From Oscillospiraceae bacterium (GTDB taxonomy: Bacteria; Bacillota; Clostridia; Oscillospirales; SIG627), in assembly GCA_015065325.1 (NCBI GenBank), contig SVQO01000003.1:1-64000 (forward strand): DNA of 64,000 nt, given 5' to 3'. The position numbers and the translations under genes were made by a program. The notes under the pieces are model-generated. The model worked only from the letters and a program-made list of their open reading frames with translations, searched no databases and was not told where the DNA came from. Below are positions 1 through 8,601 of the stretch, in pieces. Positions within the stretch are counted from its first letter, which is position 1. The number at the start of each line of letters is the position of its first letter.

Positions 1-1
1 T

Positions 2-64
2 AAATCCTCCGATTGTTTTTTTCGACTGGCAGGTCGTTTTTATCTTATCACAATCGGAGGATTT
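2..64. other. Long imperfect hairpin with embedded T-run at the window's left edge
   Basis: Bases 2-15 (AAATCCTCCGATTG) are the exact reverse complement of 51-64. The 35-base loop contains a run of seven T and a small inner stem CGAC/GTCG (23-26 with 33-36). A T-run also follows the outer stem at 62-67. It could be the terminator of a gene left of the window, or the end of a small inverted-repeat element. There is no gene upstream in view to decide. Confidence 0.5.
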
Positions 65-88
65 TTTCTCACCGGTTAACCTTTATTG

Positions 89-111
89 AACCACGCGACT
101 ATCGCGTGGTT
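89..111. terminator. Short symmetric hairpin, possible terminator
   Basis: A ten-base stem AACCACGCGA / TCGCGTGGTT closes on a three-base loop (CTA). It is followed by TTCTG on the plus strand and preceded by A/T-rich sequence. The T-tract is weak, so termination is plausible but not certain. It lies between the edge hairpin and the rpsI terminator. Confidence 0.45.
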
Positions 112-124
112 TTCTGTTTACAAG

Positions 125-159
125 AAAACCCCGAAAACCGTGATGGTTTCGGGGTTTTT
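125..159 (-). terminator. Intrinsic terminator of the rplM-rpsI operon
   Basis: A C/G-rich stem (AAAACCCCGAAAACC pairing with GGTTTCGGGGTTTT, one bulged A) lies 23 bases after the rpsI stop. Read on the minus strand the stem is followed by TTTTC. T-rich flanks on both sides mean it could also stop transcription entering from the left. Confidence 0.8.
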
Positions 160-181
160 GTAAACATTGAAATAATACAGA

Positions 182-589
182 TTATCTCTTGGAGAACTGG
201 GAAGCACGACGAGCTGCTTTCAGACCGTACTTCTTTCTTTCCTTCATTCTGGGGTCACGGGTCAAGAAGCCTGCCTTCTTGAGAGCGGGGCGGAATGCTT
301 CAGCATCTGCCTGAAGAAGGGCGCGGGAAATACCGTGACGGATCGCACCTGCCTGACCGGAAACACCACCGCCTGCAACGTTGCAAACGACGTCGAACTT
401 GCCGGTATTACCGGTGAGTTCCAGGGGCTGACGAACGACCAGCTTCAGAGTATCAAGACCAAAGTAGTCGTCAATGTCTCTCTTGTTGATGGTGATCACG
501 CCGGTACCGGGATAAATACGAACACGGGCTACGGAATGCTTTCTTCTGCCGGTGCCGTAGAAATAAGGTTTTGCACTAGTGTAATTCAT
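182..589 (-). CDS. rpsI: 30S ribosomal protein S9
   Basis: Component of the small ribosomal subunit; its basic C-terminal tail reaches toward the P-site tRNA. The 135-residue protein has the family's usual length. It shows the N-terminal [12 protein letters not shown] block, the central [19 protein letters not shown] region and the conserved ending [10 protein letters not shown]. Start ATG at 589 is preceded by an AAAGGAAG-type ribosome binding site. It sits 22 bases downstream of rplM on the same strand, the standard L13-S9 pair, and shares its promoter. The hairpin at 125-159 ends the operon. Confidence 0.98.
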   Translation of the reverse strand: MNYTSAKPYFYGTGRRKHSVARVRIYPGTGVITINKRDIDDYFGLDTLKLVVRQPLELTGNTGKFDVVCNVAGGGVSGQAGAIRHGISRALLQADAEAFRPALKKAGFLTRDPRMKERKKYGLKAARRASQFSKR

Positions 590-611
590 CTTCTTCTTCC
601 TTTCTTCTTAA

Positions 612-1040
612 TCAGAACTCGAGGCTGACAGGCTGCTGAGCAGCGTGCTGATGAGCATCACCTGCATAAACCTTCAGACGGAGCAGACTCTTTCTGCCGA
701 TGGTGTTCTTGGGAAGCATACCCTTCACTGCAAGGAAGATTGCCTTCTCGGGGTTCTTGGACATCAGTTCTCTGTAACCGATCTCCTTGAGGCCGCCGAT
801 GTAGCCGGTGTGGTATCTGTACTTCTTCTGTTCCAGCTTCTTGCCGGTGAGAATTGCCTTGTCAGCGTTGATTACAATTACGTATTCGCCGCAGTCAACG
901 TGAGGCGTAAATTCAGGACGGTTCTTTCCGCGGAGAATGGTAGCGGCGGCAGCAGCAACCTTTCCGAGAGGCTTGCCCTGAGCGTCGAGCACGTACCATT
1001 TGCGCTCGATGGTTTCAGCTTTTGCCATAAAAGTGGACAT
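612..1040 (-). CDS. rplM: 50S ribosomal protein L13
   Basis: Early-assembling protein of the large ribosomal subunit. The 142-residue length and the motifs [16 protein letters not shown] near the N-terminus, [16 protein letters not shown] in the middle and [19 protein letters not shown] toward the C-terminus are those of L13. The start at 1040 has a strong GGAGGAAA ribosome binding site seven or so bases upstream; a second in-frame ATG follows four codons later. It is the first gene of the L13-S9 operon. The leader from the predicted transcription start is only about 30 bases, too short for a structured L13 autoregulatory leader. Confidence 0.98.
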   Translation of the reverse strand: MSTFMAKAETIERKWYVLDAQGKPLGKVAAAAATILRGKNRPEFTPHVDCGEYVIVINADKAILTGKKLEQKKYRYHTGYIGGLKEIGYRELMSKNPEKAIFLAVKGMLPKNTIGRKSLLRLKVYAGDAHQHAAQQPVSLEF

Positions 1041-1075
1041 AGCATTTCCTCCAATATTTCTTAATTTGCCTGTGT

Positions 1076-1104
1076 ATTATAACCTGCACGCAACTCAATG
1101 TCAA
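1076..1104 (-). promoter_or_regulatory. Consensus sigma-A promoter of rplM-rpsI
   Basis: On the minus strand: -35 TTGACA (1099-1104), a 17-base spacer and -10 TATAAT (1076-1081). Both hexamers are perfect consensus, as expected for a ribosomal protein operon. The predicted start of transcription is roughly 30 bases before the rplM ATG. Confidence 0.9.
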
Positions 1105-1225
1105 CACTTTTTCGAAAAGTTTTTCAAAAAACATTTTATTTCCTCGTTTTTTCTCTCGTTTTCTCTCGTTTGCTCACTTTTTCTAACTTCCCGTTACACT
1201 TTTTTAACAATCTTTCGGGTAGAAA

Positions 1226-1250
1226 AAATGCCGCCTTTTCGGCGGCATTT
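1226..1250 (-). terminator. Terminator after the lipoprotein esterase gene
   Basis: Stem AAATGCCGCC / GGCGGCATTT with a five-base loop. On the minus strand it is followed by TTTTTTC. It lies eight bases after the stop of the gene at 1258-2526 and isolates it from the rplM promoter. Confidence 0.9.
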
Positions 1251-1257
1251 TAAATTT

Positions 1258-2526
1258 TTACTTTGTTTGAGAGAATAGCCAGGTAAAGATCTCTTTGTTG
1301 GAATACGTATAGTTCCAAACGTCGTGCTCGTGGTCGGGAAGCTCTGTGTAACGAACCTTCGTACCGCCCAGCTTTTGGATCGCCTCCACCATCTCACGGG
1401 AACCGGAAACGGGGACGGTGGGATCCTTAACGCCGTGAACCGCCCACACGGGCGTATTCAGAAGCGTTTCCGCCGAAGCGGGTGCACCCGCTCCGCACAT
1501 CGGAACCCCCGCGGTGAACAGATCGGGGTGATTCATCAGAAGGTTCCACGTACCGTAGCCGCCCATGGAAAAGCCGGCCACCCAAATTCGCTTTGCATCT
1601 ACGGAATAGCTTTGCTTCATAGACTCAATCAAAGCAACCAACGCAGCAAACTCATTGGATTCGGGAACCTCGGAAAGGTCGTAGCTTCCGTCCTTCCATA
1701 TAATATCCACCCATTTTTCATTTTCCGGGCATTGGGGAACGATCACGATATATTCATCCAAAGTGTAGGCTTGCTCAGAAAACAGCTTCTTTACGAAGGA
1801 AAGAGGCCGCTTGTTGTCCGAGCCGCGGATACCCGCTCCGTGGAGATTGATGAAGATGGGGTATTCCTTCTCTGCAGAGTAATTGGACGGGATATAGTAG
1901 CGGTACAGAAGCGTAGTCCCCTCGTGGCGGAAGGTACCCGCCTCGAAAAAGACGTCGGGATCCAGCTCCTTTTTCCCCTCCCGCAGGTAATCCACGAAGT
2001 TGGTTTGGGAAAGCTGAGAGGTACTGTACTGCATATTTTTCTCGGGAGTAAGGATCAGATCGCCGTTCTTATCGCGAAGGAGAAGCTCCCTTTTGCTATA
2101 CTCCCAAAGATAGCGATAGGAAACGGAGGTTTTTGCCGCAAAGCAGACCTTATCCTCCCCTACCGTAACGGAAAAGTCGAAGGGCGAAGCCAATTTTTTA
2201 TTCGCATCTTCTCCGATGGGACGAATGTTGCCGATGACGATCTCATAACGGCCGTCCCCTTCCTCGGGAGTCTGAATTTCAAGAGACACGCCGTGCTTGA
2301 TATAAATATATCCGTTCAGATTATGAGCAAAGCTCTCCGCATCCTCGGTTCCGTCGTGAACGATGGTAAATTTACTTTCTCTGTTTTTCGCGATCTCCAG
2401 CGTAGTGGATGGTGCCGCATTTTCCGTTACCCGTGCAGTTTGGGGTAAGGCAAGCTCACCGCCGGAGCAGGAAACAAAGGCAACGGACAATACAAGGAAA
2501 AGGAAAGAAATCCAAATCTTTTTCAT
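1258..2526 (-). CDS. Secreted lipoprotein with a C-terminal alpha/beta-hydrolase (esterase) domain
   Basis: A 422-residue exported protein. The N-terminus is a lipoprotein signal (MKKIWIS, hydrophobic core, lipobox ending VSC near residue 20). Residues about 30-180 form an N-terminal domain I do not recognise firmly. Residues about 200-420 are an alpha/beta hydrolase resembling PHB-depolymerase/CE1-like esterases: oxyanion region NLHGAGIRG, nucleophile elbow GFSMGGYG (Ser), a likely acid in HGVKDPTVP and a likely catalytic His in LPDHEHDVW. It probably cleaves ester bonds on dietary or cell-surface polymers outside the membrane; the substrate is not determinable. It lies 21 bases after prmA, so it may be read as the last gene of that transcript, and has its own terminator. 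Confidence 0.82.
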   Translation of the reverse strand: MKKIWISFLFLVLSVAFVSCSGGELALPQTARVTENAAPSTTLEIAKNRESKFTIVHDGTEDAESFAHNLNGYIYIKHGVSLEIQTPEEGDGRYEIVIGNIRPIGEDANKKLASPFDFSVTVGEDKVCFAAKTSVSYRYLWEYSKRELLLRDKNGDLILTPEKNMQYSTSQLSQTNFVDYLREGKKELDPDVFFEAGTFRHEGTTLLYRYYIPSNYSAEKEYPIFINLHGAGIRGSDNKRPLSFVKKLFSEQAYTLDEYIVIVPQCPENEKWVDIIWKDGSYDLSEVPESNEFAALVALIESMKQSYSVDAKRIWVAGFSMGGYGTWNLLMNHPDLFTAGVPMCGAGAPASAETLLNTPVWAVHGVKDPTVPVSGSREMVEAIQKLGGTKVRYTELPDHEHDVWNYTYSNKEIFTWLFSQTK

Positions 2527-2547
2527 TATGCTACTCCTATCGAGAGC

Positions 2548-3495
2548 TTACTTGGTCAGCTCCAGGCATACCCATTCTTCGGAAAGGTGGGAACGCAGAA
2601 GCTTAAAGCCTGCGGCAAGCAGTGCCTCGGTCACTTCCGCTTCACGGGATTCCAAAATGCCCGACGCCAGCAAAATACCGCCCGGCTTCAGGGATGCGAG
2701 CAAAAGGGGCGCCATATCCTTGATGATCTGTGCAACGATATTGGCGCAGATCAGATCATAGCCCTTGCCCATTGCGGAAAGCTTATCCTCCTCAGAAAGA
2801 ACGTTTCCGCAAATCAGAGAAACGTCCTCTAAGGAAATTTCGTTTTTTAAAAGATTTTCTTCGGTGGTGCGGACGGCGGCTTCATCAATATCCACCGCAC
2901 AAAGCTCCCCTGCTCCCAGCTTTTTGGCGCCGATGCCCAAAATACCGGAGCCGCATCCCATATCCAGAACCCGATCCCCGGCTTTCAGATGGGGCTCCAT
3001 AGCTTCCAGACAAAGGCGGGTGGTGGCGTGGGTACCGCTTCCGAAAGCGGCGGCGGGATCAATGCGGATGATCTGCCTGCCGCGTGCTTCCTCGGGCACC
3101 TCCTCCCAGGACGGGAGAATGAATAGCTTTTCGCCTACGGGAAAAGGATAAAAGTACTGCTTCCAACGGGTATCCCAATCACTGTTTTCAACCAAAGTGA
3201 TCTCCCCTGTTACGTCGTCGTATCCGAGCTGAGCACAAACGCCCAGCAGATAATCGCGAATCTCCTTCGCCTTATTTTCCTCGGAAGCGTCGAAATAAAA
3301 CTTGATGGAAGGCGGTGCAGATTCTTTTTCCAGAAGCTCGTCCTCAATGTAGTCACAGAACATTGCTCCCGCATTTTCTACAAGATCCGACAGATCGCAA
3401 ATTTCGAAGGTATCATAGCCCCCTGCAACAAGAAAGGTCGATACAAGATCGACCTTTTCCCGCGGAAGCTTGAATACAAGCTCAATATAATCCAT
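2548..3495 (-). CDS. prmA: Ribosomal protein L11 methyltransferase
   Basis: SAM-dependent methyltransferase that methylates L11. The 315-residue protein has the family's length: an N-terminal substrate-recognition domain, then the characteristic AFGSGTHATTRLCLEA segment, the SAM-binding loop VLDMGCGSGILGIGAKKLG and the CANIVAQII motif IV. The ATG overlaps the upstream gene's stop by one base (TGATG), indicating translational coupling with the small P-loop gene at 3495-3905. In many Clostridia prmA sits near dnaJ/rsmE; here that context is absent. Confidence 0.95.
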   Translation of the reverse strand: MDYIELVFKLPREKVDLVSTFLVAGGYDTFEICDLSDLVENAGAMFCDYIEDELLEKESAPPSIKFYFDASEENKAKEIRDYLLGVCAQLGYDDVTGEITLVENSDWDTRWKQYFYPFPVGEKLFILPSWEEVPEEARGRQIIRIDPAAAFGSGTHATTRLCLEAMEPHLKAGDRVLDMGCGSGILGIGAKKLGAGELCAVDIDEAAVRTTEENLLKNEISLEDVSLICGNVLSEEDKLSAMGKGYDLICANIVAQIIKDMAPLLLASLKPGGILLASGILESREAEVTEALLAAGFKLLRSHLSEEWVCLELTK

Positions 3496-3905
3496 CAGAA
3501 CACGTACTTCTCCAAAGACTTGGGAAGATCAGCCTGATCAATGGAGTTGGTGCAAATGCACTGAACCTCAAACTTTTCGCAAATTGCGTTCAGCTTCTCA
3601 ACAAATGCCTCCCAAGCGGCAATGTCGTCGCCGCAGATCTTGAGTGCAGAGTCGATGAACAGATCCTTCACGTCGTAGTTGGTAGCCAGGATTCCGCATA
3701 CCAAACCGTAAAGCTGCTCAGCTCCTGCTACACCGTAGGTCTCGGTATCAACCAGACGAACCTTGTGATTTACGTCAAAAATAAGTTTATTGGACTTTTC
3801 GATGCAAACAACGTGACCGGGAGAAACCTCCACTGCCTTGTTGGCGAGCTCGATAAGCTGCTTCGTTTTGCCGCTGCCCTTTAAACCGATAATCAATTTC
3901 AACAT
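3495..3905 (-). CDS. Small P-loop ATP-binding protein of unknown function
   Basis: 136 residues from the ATG at 3905 (MLKLIIGLKGSGKTKQ). The glycine loop GLKGSGKT at residues 7-14 is a Walker A motif; LFIDSAL near residue 88 is a plausible Walker B strand. No further domain is visible, and similar small proteins in Clostridia are usually annotated only as ATP-binding. A longer open frame starts at 3968, but the predicted promoter (3959-3987) would start transcription near 3952. That leaves the ATG at 3905 as the best start, with GGAAAGG upstream; an ATG five codons earlier is also possible. Translationally coupled to prmA. Function unknown. Confidence 0.75.
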   Translation of the reverse strand: MLKLIIGLKGSGKTKQLIELANKAVEVSPGHVVCIEKSNKLIFDVNHKVRLVDTETYGVAGAEQLYGLVCGILATNYDVKDLFIDSALKICGDDIAAWEAFVEKLNAICEKFEVQCICTNSIDQADLPKSLEKYVF

Positions 3906-3958
3906 AGTAAAAACCATTCCTTTCCAAGTCCCCTGACGGGAACTATTTATGTGAGAAT

Positions 3959-3987
3959 ATATTACCATATTTTGAACAAATGTGCAA
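3959..3987 (-). promoter_or_regulatory. Promoter of the P-loop gene, prmA and esterase transcript
   Basis: Minus strand: -35 TTGCAC (3982-3987), 17-base spacer, -10 TAATAT (3959-3964). It lies between the end of pgi and the P-loop gene and decides that gene's start codon. Confidence 0.65.
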
Positions 3988-4060
3988 GAGGGTTTTGTTC
4001 ATTTTTGGTAAAAAATGTTCTTTTCGTGAAAACCCCACAAGGGGAAATCCATTTTTTCTA

Positions 4061-5374
4061 TTATTTTGTATAGCCGGGTTTGCCCAAAAGTCGGAACATA
4101 TTCTTCTTATAGGCTTCCACGCCGGGCTGATTGAAGGGATCCACCTCCAGCATATAGCCGCTGATGGCACAGGCAAGCTCGAAGAAATAAACCATATAAC
4201 CGAAGTTGGCTTCGTCAGCGCAGTCAATGGAAAGAACGATGGTGGGAACGCCGCCGTCCTGATGAGCAAGAGCCGTTCCGCGGAAAGCGTTCTTGTTTAC
4301 AAAGTCCATATTCTTGCCTTCCAGATAGCCCAGACCGTCAATATCCGCATCTGCCTTAGGAATGGGAAAATCCACCGCAGGCTTTGCAATTTGCAAGATG
4401 GTCTCAAACATAGTTCTCTCACCCTCCTGCACGTACTGACCAAGAGAGTGGAGGTCACGGGAGTAAATGGCGGAAACGGGGAAAATGCCCTTGCCGTCCT
4501 TACCCTCAGACTCGCCGTAAAGCTGTTTGAGCCACTCGCCCATCAGCTCCATTGCGGGAGAATAGGAAGCATACATTTCAAATTTCTTTCCGTCGCGATA
4601 GAACAGATTACGCAAAGCGGCGTACTTCATACAGATATTCTTTTCAATGTCGTTTTCGGCGAATTCCTTCTTCGCCTCCAAAGCACCTGCCAGCATAGCC
4701 TCTACGTCTGCACCGCTGACGGCGATAGGAAGCAGGCCCACTGCGGTAAGAACCGAATATCTTCCTCCGATATTTCCGGGAACCACGAAGCTCTCGTAGC
4801 CCTCGGCAGTGGCAAATTCTTTGAGGGTTCCGGGCTTTATGTTCTTATCGGTCGTTACGTAAATACGACCCTTTGCTTCCTCTTTGCCATACTTTGCCTC
4901 GATCAGGTCACGGAATACGCGAAAAGCGATGGCGGGCTCGGTGGTGGTACCGGACTTGGAAATAACGTTGATGCAAATATCCTTCCCCTCACAGACCTTC
5001 AGAAGGTCAGCCAGATAATCTCCGTCAACGCTGGTACCCGCAAAATAGATCTCGGGGCCGTCTTTTCTCAGGCTGTTATGGAAATTTCCTTGCAAAAACT
5101 CAATGGCGGCTCGGGCACCAAGGTAGGAACCGCCTATGCCGATCACCACAAACACGTCGCACTTTTTGCGAATGTCTGCGGCGCAAACCTTAATTCTGGC
5201 AAGCTCCTCGCGATCGTAATCCTCGGGAAGAGTAAACCATCCGAGGGGATCCTGTCCCGCTGCGTAATGCGCGCGGACGGTTTCCAGCGCCTTCTGCGCC
5301 TCGGGCACGATTTTTTCATACTTCTCCTTGGTATAAAAAGGAGCAGAAAATTCAGTACTGAGTTGAATAGACAT
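4061..5374 (-). CDS. pgi: Glucose-6-phosphate isomerase
   Basis: Interconverts glucose-6-phosphate and fructose-6-phosphate in glycolysis and gluconeogenesis, in the cytoplasm. The 437-residue length fits the shorter Firmicutes form. Visible signatures are [20 protein letters not shown] (sugar-phosphate isomerase region), [17 protein letters not shown] (SIS phosphate-binding loop), [19 protein letters not shown] and the C-terminal [13 protein letters not shown]-like block (here [14 protein letters not shown]). The start has a TGAGGT ribosome binding site. It is flanked by its own promoter and a weak hairpin with a four-base CCCC/GGGG stem (4033-4044), so it is probably monocistronic. Confidence 0.97.
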   Translation of the reverse strand: MSIQLSTEFSAPFYTKEKYEKIVPEAQKALETVRAHYAAGQDPLGWFTLPEDYDREELARIKVCAADIRKKCDVFVVIGIGGSYLGARAAIEFLQGNFHNSLRKDGPEIYFAGTSVDGDYLADLLKVCEGKDICINVISKSGTTTEPAIAFRVFRDLIEAKYGKEEAKGRIYVTTDKNIKPGTLKEFATAEGYESFVVPGNIGGRYSVLTAVGLLPIAVSGADVEAMLAGALEAKKEFAENDIEKNICMKYAALRNLFYRDGKKFEMYASYSPAMELMGEWLKQLYGESEGKDGKGIFPVSAIYSRDLHSLGQYVQEGERTMFETILQIAKPAVDFPIPKADADIDGLGYLEGKNMDFVNKNAFRGTALAHQDGGVPTIVLSIDCADEANFGYMVYFFELACAISGYMLEVDPFNQPGVEAYKKNMFRLLGKPGYTK

Positions 5375-5407
5375 ACACGTTTACCTCACAAATTATTGTT
5401 AGTTCCT

Positions 5408-5436
5408 ATCATACACCCAAAAAAAGGAAAATACAA
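5408..5436 (-). promoter_or_regulatory. Probable pgi promoter
   Basis: Minus strand: -35 TTGTAT (5431-5436), 17-base spacer, -10 TATGAT (5408-5413), about 30 bases before the pgi ATG. Divergent from the Crp/Fnr promoter at 5475. Confidence 0.6.
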
Positions 5437-5474
5437 GAGAAAATTGACTTTTCCGTGAATTTCGGCAATTTTTA

Positions 5475-5503
5475 TTGACAGATGCAAAAAGAGGTGGTAC
5501 AAT
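5475..5503 (+). promoter_or_regulatory. Promoter of the Crp/Fnr-ABC transporter operon
   Basis: -35 TTGACA (5475-5480), 17-base spacer, -10 TACAAT (5498-5503). The start of transcription falls near 5510, so the Crp/Fnr gene must begin downstream of that, at 5541. Confidence 0.85.
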
Positions 5504-5540
5504 CAATTTGTATCAAATGAGACACTTTTTCGGAGGAACT

Positions 5541-6188
5541 ATGAAGGAAGCTGTGTCGCAGGTTTTGGAGACCTGCCCTTTGTTCCGCGGTTGTGACCGA
5601 AGCAAGATCGAATTGCTTTTGGAACAAAGCCGAGCCCTTCGCTATCCCTTTTCTCCCGGAGATGAATTTTTCACGGAGAACGCGGGAGAGAGAAGAATCG
5701 GCATTCTGCTGTTCGGTGCTCTTACGGTTTACGCCCCCGGTGAAGAAAACACACCTCTGAATCGCTTGAAGCCCGGCGGTCTGTTCGGTGTTTCCGCTCT
5801 GTTCGGAAGTCCCGGAGCAAACACGGTCGTCCGCGCCGAAAGTGAGGGTGAACTGCTGTTTATCGGCGAAGAACAAGCAGAGGTCTTATGGGAGGACAAA
5901 TGCGTCCGAAGCAATTTGATCTCCTTTCTCACGGACCGCATCTGTTTTCTCAACCGAAAGATCGCATCCTTTACCGCAAAGGGTGCTGAGGGGAAGCTGG
6001 TAAGATATCTTTCCCAGTGCGCCGATGCAAGCGGAAAATGCAAGATTGACTCCTCTTTTTCCGAGCTTGCAAAATCTTTGCATCTCGGACGGGCAAGCCT
6101 CTACCGCGCTCTGGATAAATTAGAGACGGAGGGTGTGATCCGCCGCGAGAAAAAAGAGATCCTTCTTCTCTCCCCCGAAACGGTTTAG
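5541..6188 (+). CDS. Crp/Fnr-family transcriptional regulator
   Basis: 215 residues from the ATG at 5541, which has GGAGGAACT directly upstream; an earlier in-frame start at 5475 lies inside the promoter and is rejected. Residues about 10-120 form a cyclic-nucleotide-binding-type beta-roll (ETCPLFRGCDRSKIE, then FSPGDEFFTENAGERRIG and LKPGGLFGVSALFGS). Residues about 145-215 are a winged helix-turn-helix (FSELAKSLHLGRASLYRALD). There is no Fnr-type Cys cluster. It is followed after 47 bases by an ABC importer that it probably controls; the effector is unknown. Confidence 0.88.
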   Translation: MKEAVSQVLETCPLFRGCDRSKIELLLEQSRALRYPFSPGDEFFTENAGERRIGILLFGALTVYAPGEENTPLNRLKPGGLFGVSALFGSPGANTVVRAESEGELLFIGEEQAEVLWEDKCVRSNLISFLTDRICFLNRKIASFTAKGAEGKLVRYLSQCADASGKCKIDSSFSELAKSLHLGRASLYRALDKLETEGVIRREKKEILLLSPETV

Positions 6189-6235
6189 TCATCGCATACA
6201 CAACAAGCTCCGATAAATACAGAAAGGAAAACATT

Positions 6236-7267
6236 ATGAAAAAAATCATCGCTCTCGCCCTTGCTCTTCTGATGCTGCTTCCCCTTTGTGCGTGCAGTGA
6301 AAAGAAGGATGAAACAAAAACCGATGAAAAGGCCGCCGTTCAGGGAGAAAAAGCTGAGTCGGTTGATAACACCACCGTTCGTCTGAAGGCATTGACCGGT
6401 CCTACGGGTATGGGTCTTGCAACCTTGATCCACAATCAAAAGGCAGGCTCCGGCAACAAGGCAAATTACGAGATTGATCTGGTTACCAGCCCCGATCAGA
6501 TCACCGGCCCCGTCATCGGCAATCTCTGCGACATCGCCGCAGTGCCCATTAACCTTGCCGCAATCCTCTATCAGAAATCCGGCGGGAAGATCCAGATCCT
6601 TTGCGCAAACACTCTGGGCGTTCTTTATATGGTAGAAAACGGAAACAGCATTAAAAGCGTTTCCGATCTGAAGGGAAAGACCATTTACGCACCCAACCCC
6701 GGCTCCACTCCCGAGTATATTCTCCGTTACGTTCTGAAGGAAAACGGAATCGATCCCGATAAGGACGTAAAGCTGGAATTCCTTGCGGGCGGTGACGAGG
6801 TTGCCGCAAAGCTTGCCACCACCAAGGGCGCGATCGGCATGCTTCCCGAGCCCAAAAAATCCGCTTTTTTGGATAAGAACACCTCCTTCCGCGTTTGCTT
6901 GGATATGACTGAGGAATGGAACAAGGTAGCAGGCAGCGGAAACACCTTGATCCAGGGTGTGTTCATCGCAAGAAAAGAATTCATCGAGCAGCATCCCCAG
7001 GTGATCAAGAACTTCCTGGACGATTACAACGCAAGTCAGAAAAACGTAAACACCTCCCTGACCGCAGGTGCAAAGCACGTGGTGGAGGCAAAGATCTTGC
7101 CCAGCGAGATCCTGGCGAAAAAGGCAATTCCCGGCTGTAACATCACCTTTATCGAAGGCAAGGAAATGAAAGCTGCCGTTGAAAAATGTCTGCAGGTTCT
7201 CTTTGATGCAGACACCAAGAGCGTAGGCGGCAAGCTCCCCTCCGAAGACATTTATTATGCGCGCTGA
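6236..7267 (+). CDS. ABC transporter substrate-binding lipoprotein (nitrate/sulfonate/thiamine-precursor class)
   Basis: 343 residues. It begins with a lipoprotein signal (MKKIIALALALLMLLPLCAC), anchoring it outside the membrane. The mature part has the TauA/SsuA/ThiY-type fold signature: a loop near PTGMGLATLIHNQ, then SVSDLKGKTIYAPNPGSTPE and LEFLAGGDEVAAKLATTKGA. The family captures nitrate, sulfonates, taurine or thiamine pyrimidine; no metabolic gene nearby tells which. Its 3' end overlaps the permease gene by 11 bases. The RBS is AGAAAGGA. Confidence 0.85.
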   Translation: MKKIIALALALLMLLPLCACSEKKDETKTDEKAAVQGEKAESVDNTTVRLKALTGPTGMGLATLIHNQKAGSGNKANYEIDLVTSPDQITGPVIGNLCDIAAVPINLAAILYQKSGGKIQILCANTLGVLYMVENGNSIKSVSDLKGKTIYAPNPGSTPEYILRYVLKENGIDPDKDVKLEFLAGGDEVAAKLATTKGAIGMLPEPKKSAFLDKNTSFRVCLDMTEEWNKVAGSGNTLIQGVFIARKEFIEQHPQVIKNFLDDYNASQKNVNTSLTAGAKHVVEAKILPSEILAKKAIPGCNITFIEGKEMKAAVEKCLQVLFDADTKSVGGKLPSEDIYYAR

Positions 7268-8054
7268 AGTCGGGCACGCCGAAAATACGAAAGCAACACG
7301 AATTCTGAAAAGGGCGGCGATCACGGTTGTCGCCCTTATTTTCTGGCTTTTCGTATGGTATTACTTTGCAAAAAAGACCGGAAACGAATGGATCCTGCCC
7401 GGTCCCGCGCAAACACTTTCCCGTCTGTGGGAAATGGCAAAAACCTCGGAATTTTACCGCATTATGGGCTTATCCTTCTTGCGGGTATTTCGCGGCTTTC
7501 TGACGGGTATGATCTACGGCTTTGCCTTGGGAACTCTTTCCCATTACATTTACCCGTTCCGTGCTCTGGTATCCCCTATGATGTCGGTCATTCGGGCAAC
7601 CCCCGTTGCTTCCTTCATTCTGGCGGTATATTTTTGGATGACTACCGACGAGATCCCTACCTTTATCAGCATCCTGATGGTTTTGCCTATCGTATGGCAA
7701 AACACCGTTTTGGGCTTTGAGAAAAAGGATCCGAAGCTGGACGAAATGGCAAAAGCATTTCGGATCTCCCCCATCCGCGCCTTTTTGAGAATCGACCTTC
7801 CGCAGATCCTCTCTTATACCTTAAGTGCGGGAAAAACCGCTCTGGGGCTTGCCTGGAAGGCAGGGGTGGCTGCGGAGGTGCTTGCTTCCACGAAAGACTC
7901 GGTAGGCTTTGAAATTTACAACTCAAAATATACCGTGGAAACCATTGATCTGTACGCCTGGACCTGCGCCATCATTCTGTTCAGCGTACTGCTTGAAAAG
8001 CTGTTTTCCGCTTTGTTTTCGGGAAGGAGGAAGAAGCATGCTGACCGTGCATGA
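7257..8054 (+). CDS. ABC transporter permease
   Basis: 265-residue inner-membrane component of the same importer. It has several hydrophobic segments, beginning with a helix near residues 20-40 (VALIFWLFVWYYF). The cytoplasmic EAA loop that docks on the ATPase is visible as DEMAKAFRISPIRAFLRIDLP, around residue 165. SVIRATPVASFILAVYFW resembles the SsuC/ThiX permeases. It overlaps the binding-protein gene by 11 bases and the ATPase gene by 17, so all three are translationally coupled. Confidence 0.9.
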   Translation: MRAEVGHAENTKATRILKRAAITVVALIFWLFVWYYFAKKTGNEWILPGPAQTLSRLWEMAKTSEFYRIMGLSFLRVFRGFLTGMIYGFALGTLSHYIYPFRALVSPMMSVIRATPVASFILAVYFWMTTDEIPTFISILMVLPIVWQNTVLGFEKKDPKLDEMAKAFRISPIRAFLRIDLPQILSYTLSAGKTALGLAWKAGVAAEVLASTKDSVGFEIYNSKYTVETIDLYAWTCAIILFSVLLEKLFSALFSGRRKKHADRA

Positions 8055-8592
8055 TCTGTCGAAAGCCTACGATGCCCCCGTGCTGGAGGGCTTCAACTAC
8101 GAATTTCCCGAAAAGGGGTTGGTTTTGATCCGCGGTGCTTCCGGTTGCGGAAAAACCACTCTGCTTCGCATCCTGTCCGGGCTGGAAAAACCTGACGGAG
8201 GCGAAATCCTTTCGGAACGGGAGCTAAAAATCTCCTGCGTATTTCAGGAAGCAAGACTGTCACCTCATCTGACTGCTCTGGAAAACGTTCTTCTGGTGCG
8301 CTCGAAGAAAGACAAAAAGAGAGCTCGGGAATGTCTGGCTCAACTCGGAATGGAAAACGATGCAGGCAAGTATCCCGATGAGCTTTCCGGCGGTATGAGG
8401 CTCCGCGTTTCCATTGCGCGCAGTCTGTATTACGGCGGTGATCTGTATTTGTGGGACGAGCCCACCAAGGAGCTGGATCCCGAAAATCGAAAAAAGGTCA
8501 CTCGCATAATTCAATCTCTTGCCGAAAACGCCTGTGTGGTCGTTGTAACCCACGATCCGGAGCTGTGCTCCGAACGCGAGATCCTTCTTTAA
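8038..8592 (+). CDS. ABC transporter ATP-binding protein
   Basis: 184 residues from the ATG at 8038 (MLTVHDLSKAYDAP), with a GGAAGGAGGAAG ribosome binding site; an earlier in-frame start at 7909 is buried in the permease gene. It has Walker A GASGCGKTTLL, Q-loop VFQEARLSPH, signature SGGMRLRVSIARSL, Walker B LYLWDEP and the H-loop VVVTHD. It is short compared with the usual 240 or so residues of NitT/TauT ATPases, ending soon after the H-loop, but all catalytic motifs are present. It energises the importer encoded just upstream. Confidence 0.93.
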   Translation: MLTVHDLSKAYDAPVLEGFNYEFPEKGLVLIRGASGCGKTTLLRILSGLEKPDGGEILSERELKISCVFQEARLSPHLTALENVLLVRSKKDKKRARECLAQLGMENDAGKYPDELSGGMRLRVSIARSLYYGGDLYLWDEPTKELDPENRKKVTRIIQSLAENACVVVVTHDPELCSEREILL

Positions 8593-8601
8593 GCAGCAAA
8601 A

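Noticed and set aside
1041-1075. L13 autoregulatory leader upstream of rplM
   Set aside because: The untranslated leader is only about 30 bases and has no stem; too short for the known L13 leader structure.
3906-3968. N-terminal extension of the small P-loop protein to a start at 3968
   Set aside because: The likely promoter at 3959-3987 would place the transcript start inside this stretch, and the Walker A motif begins right after the ATG at 3905.
3980-5458. A 492-codon open frame opposite pgi
   Set aside because: It is antisense to an unmistakable pgi gene, with no promoter or family signature of its own.
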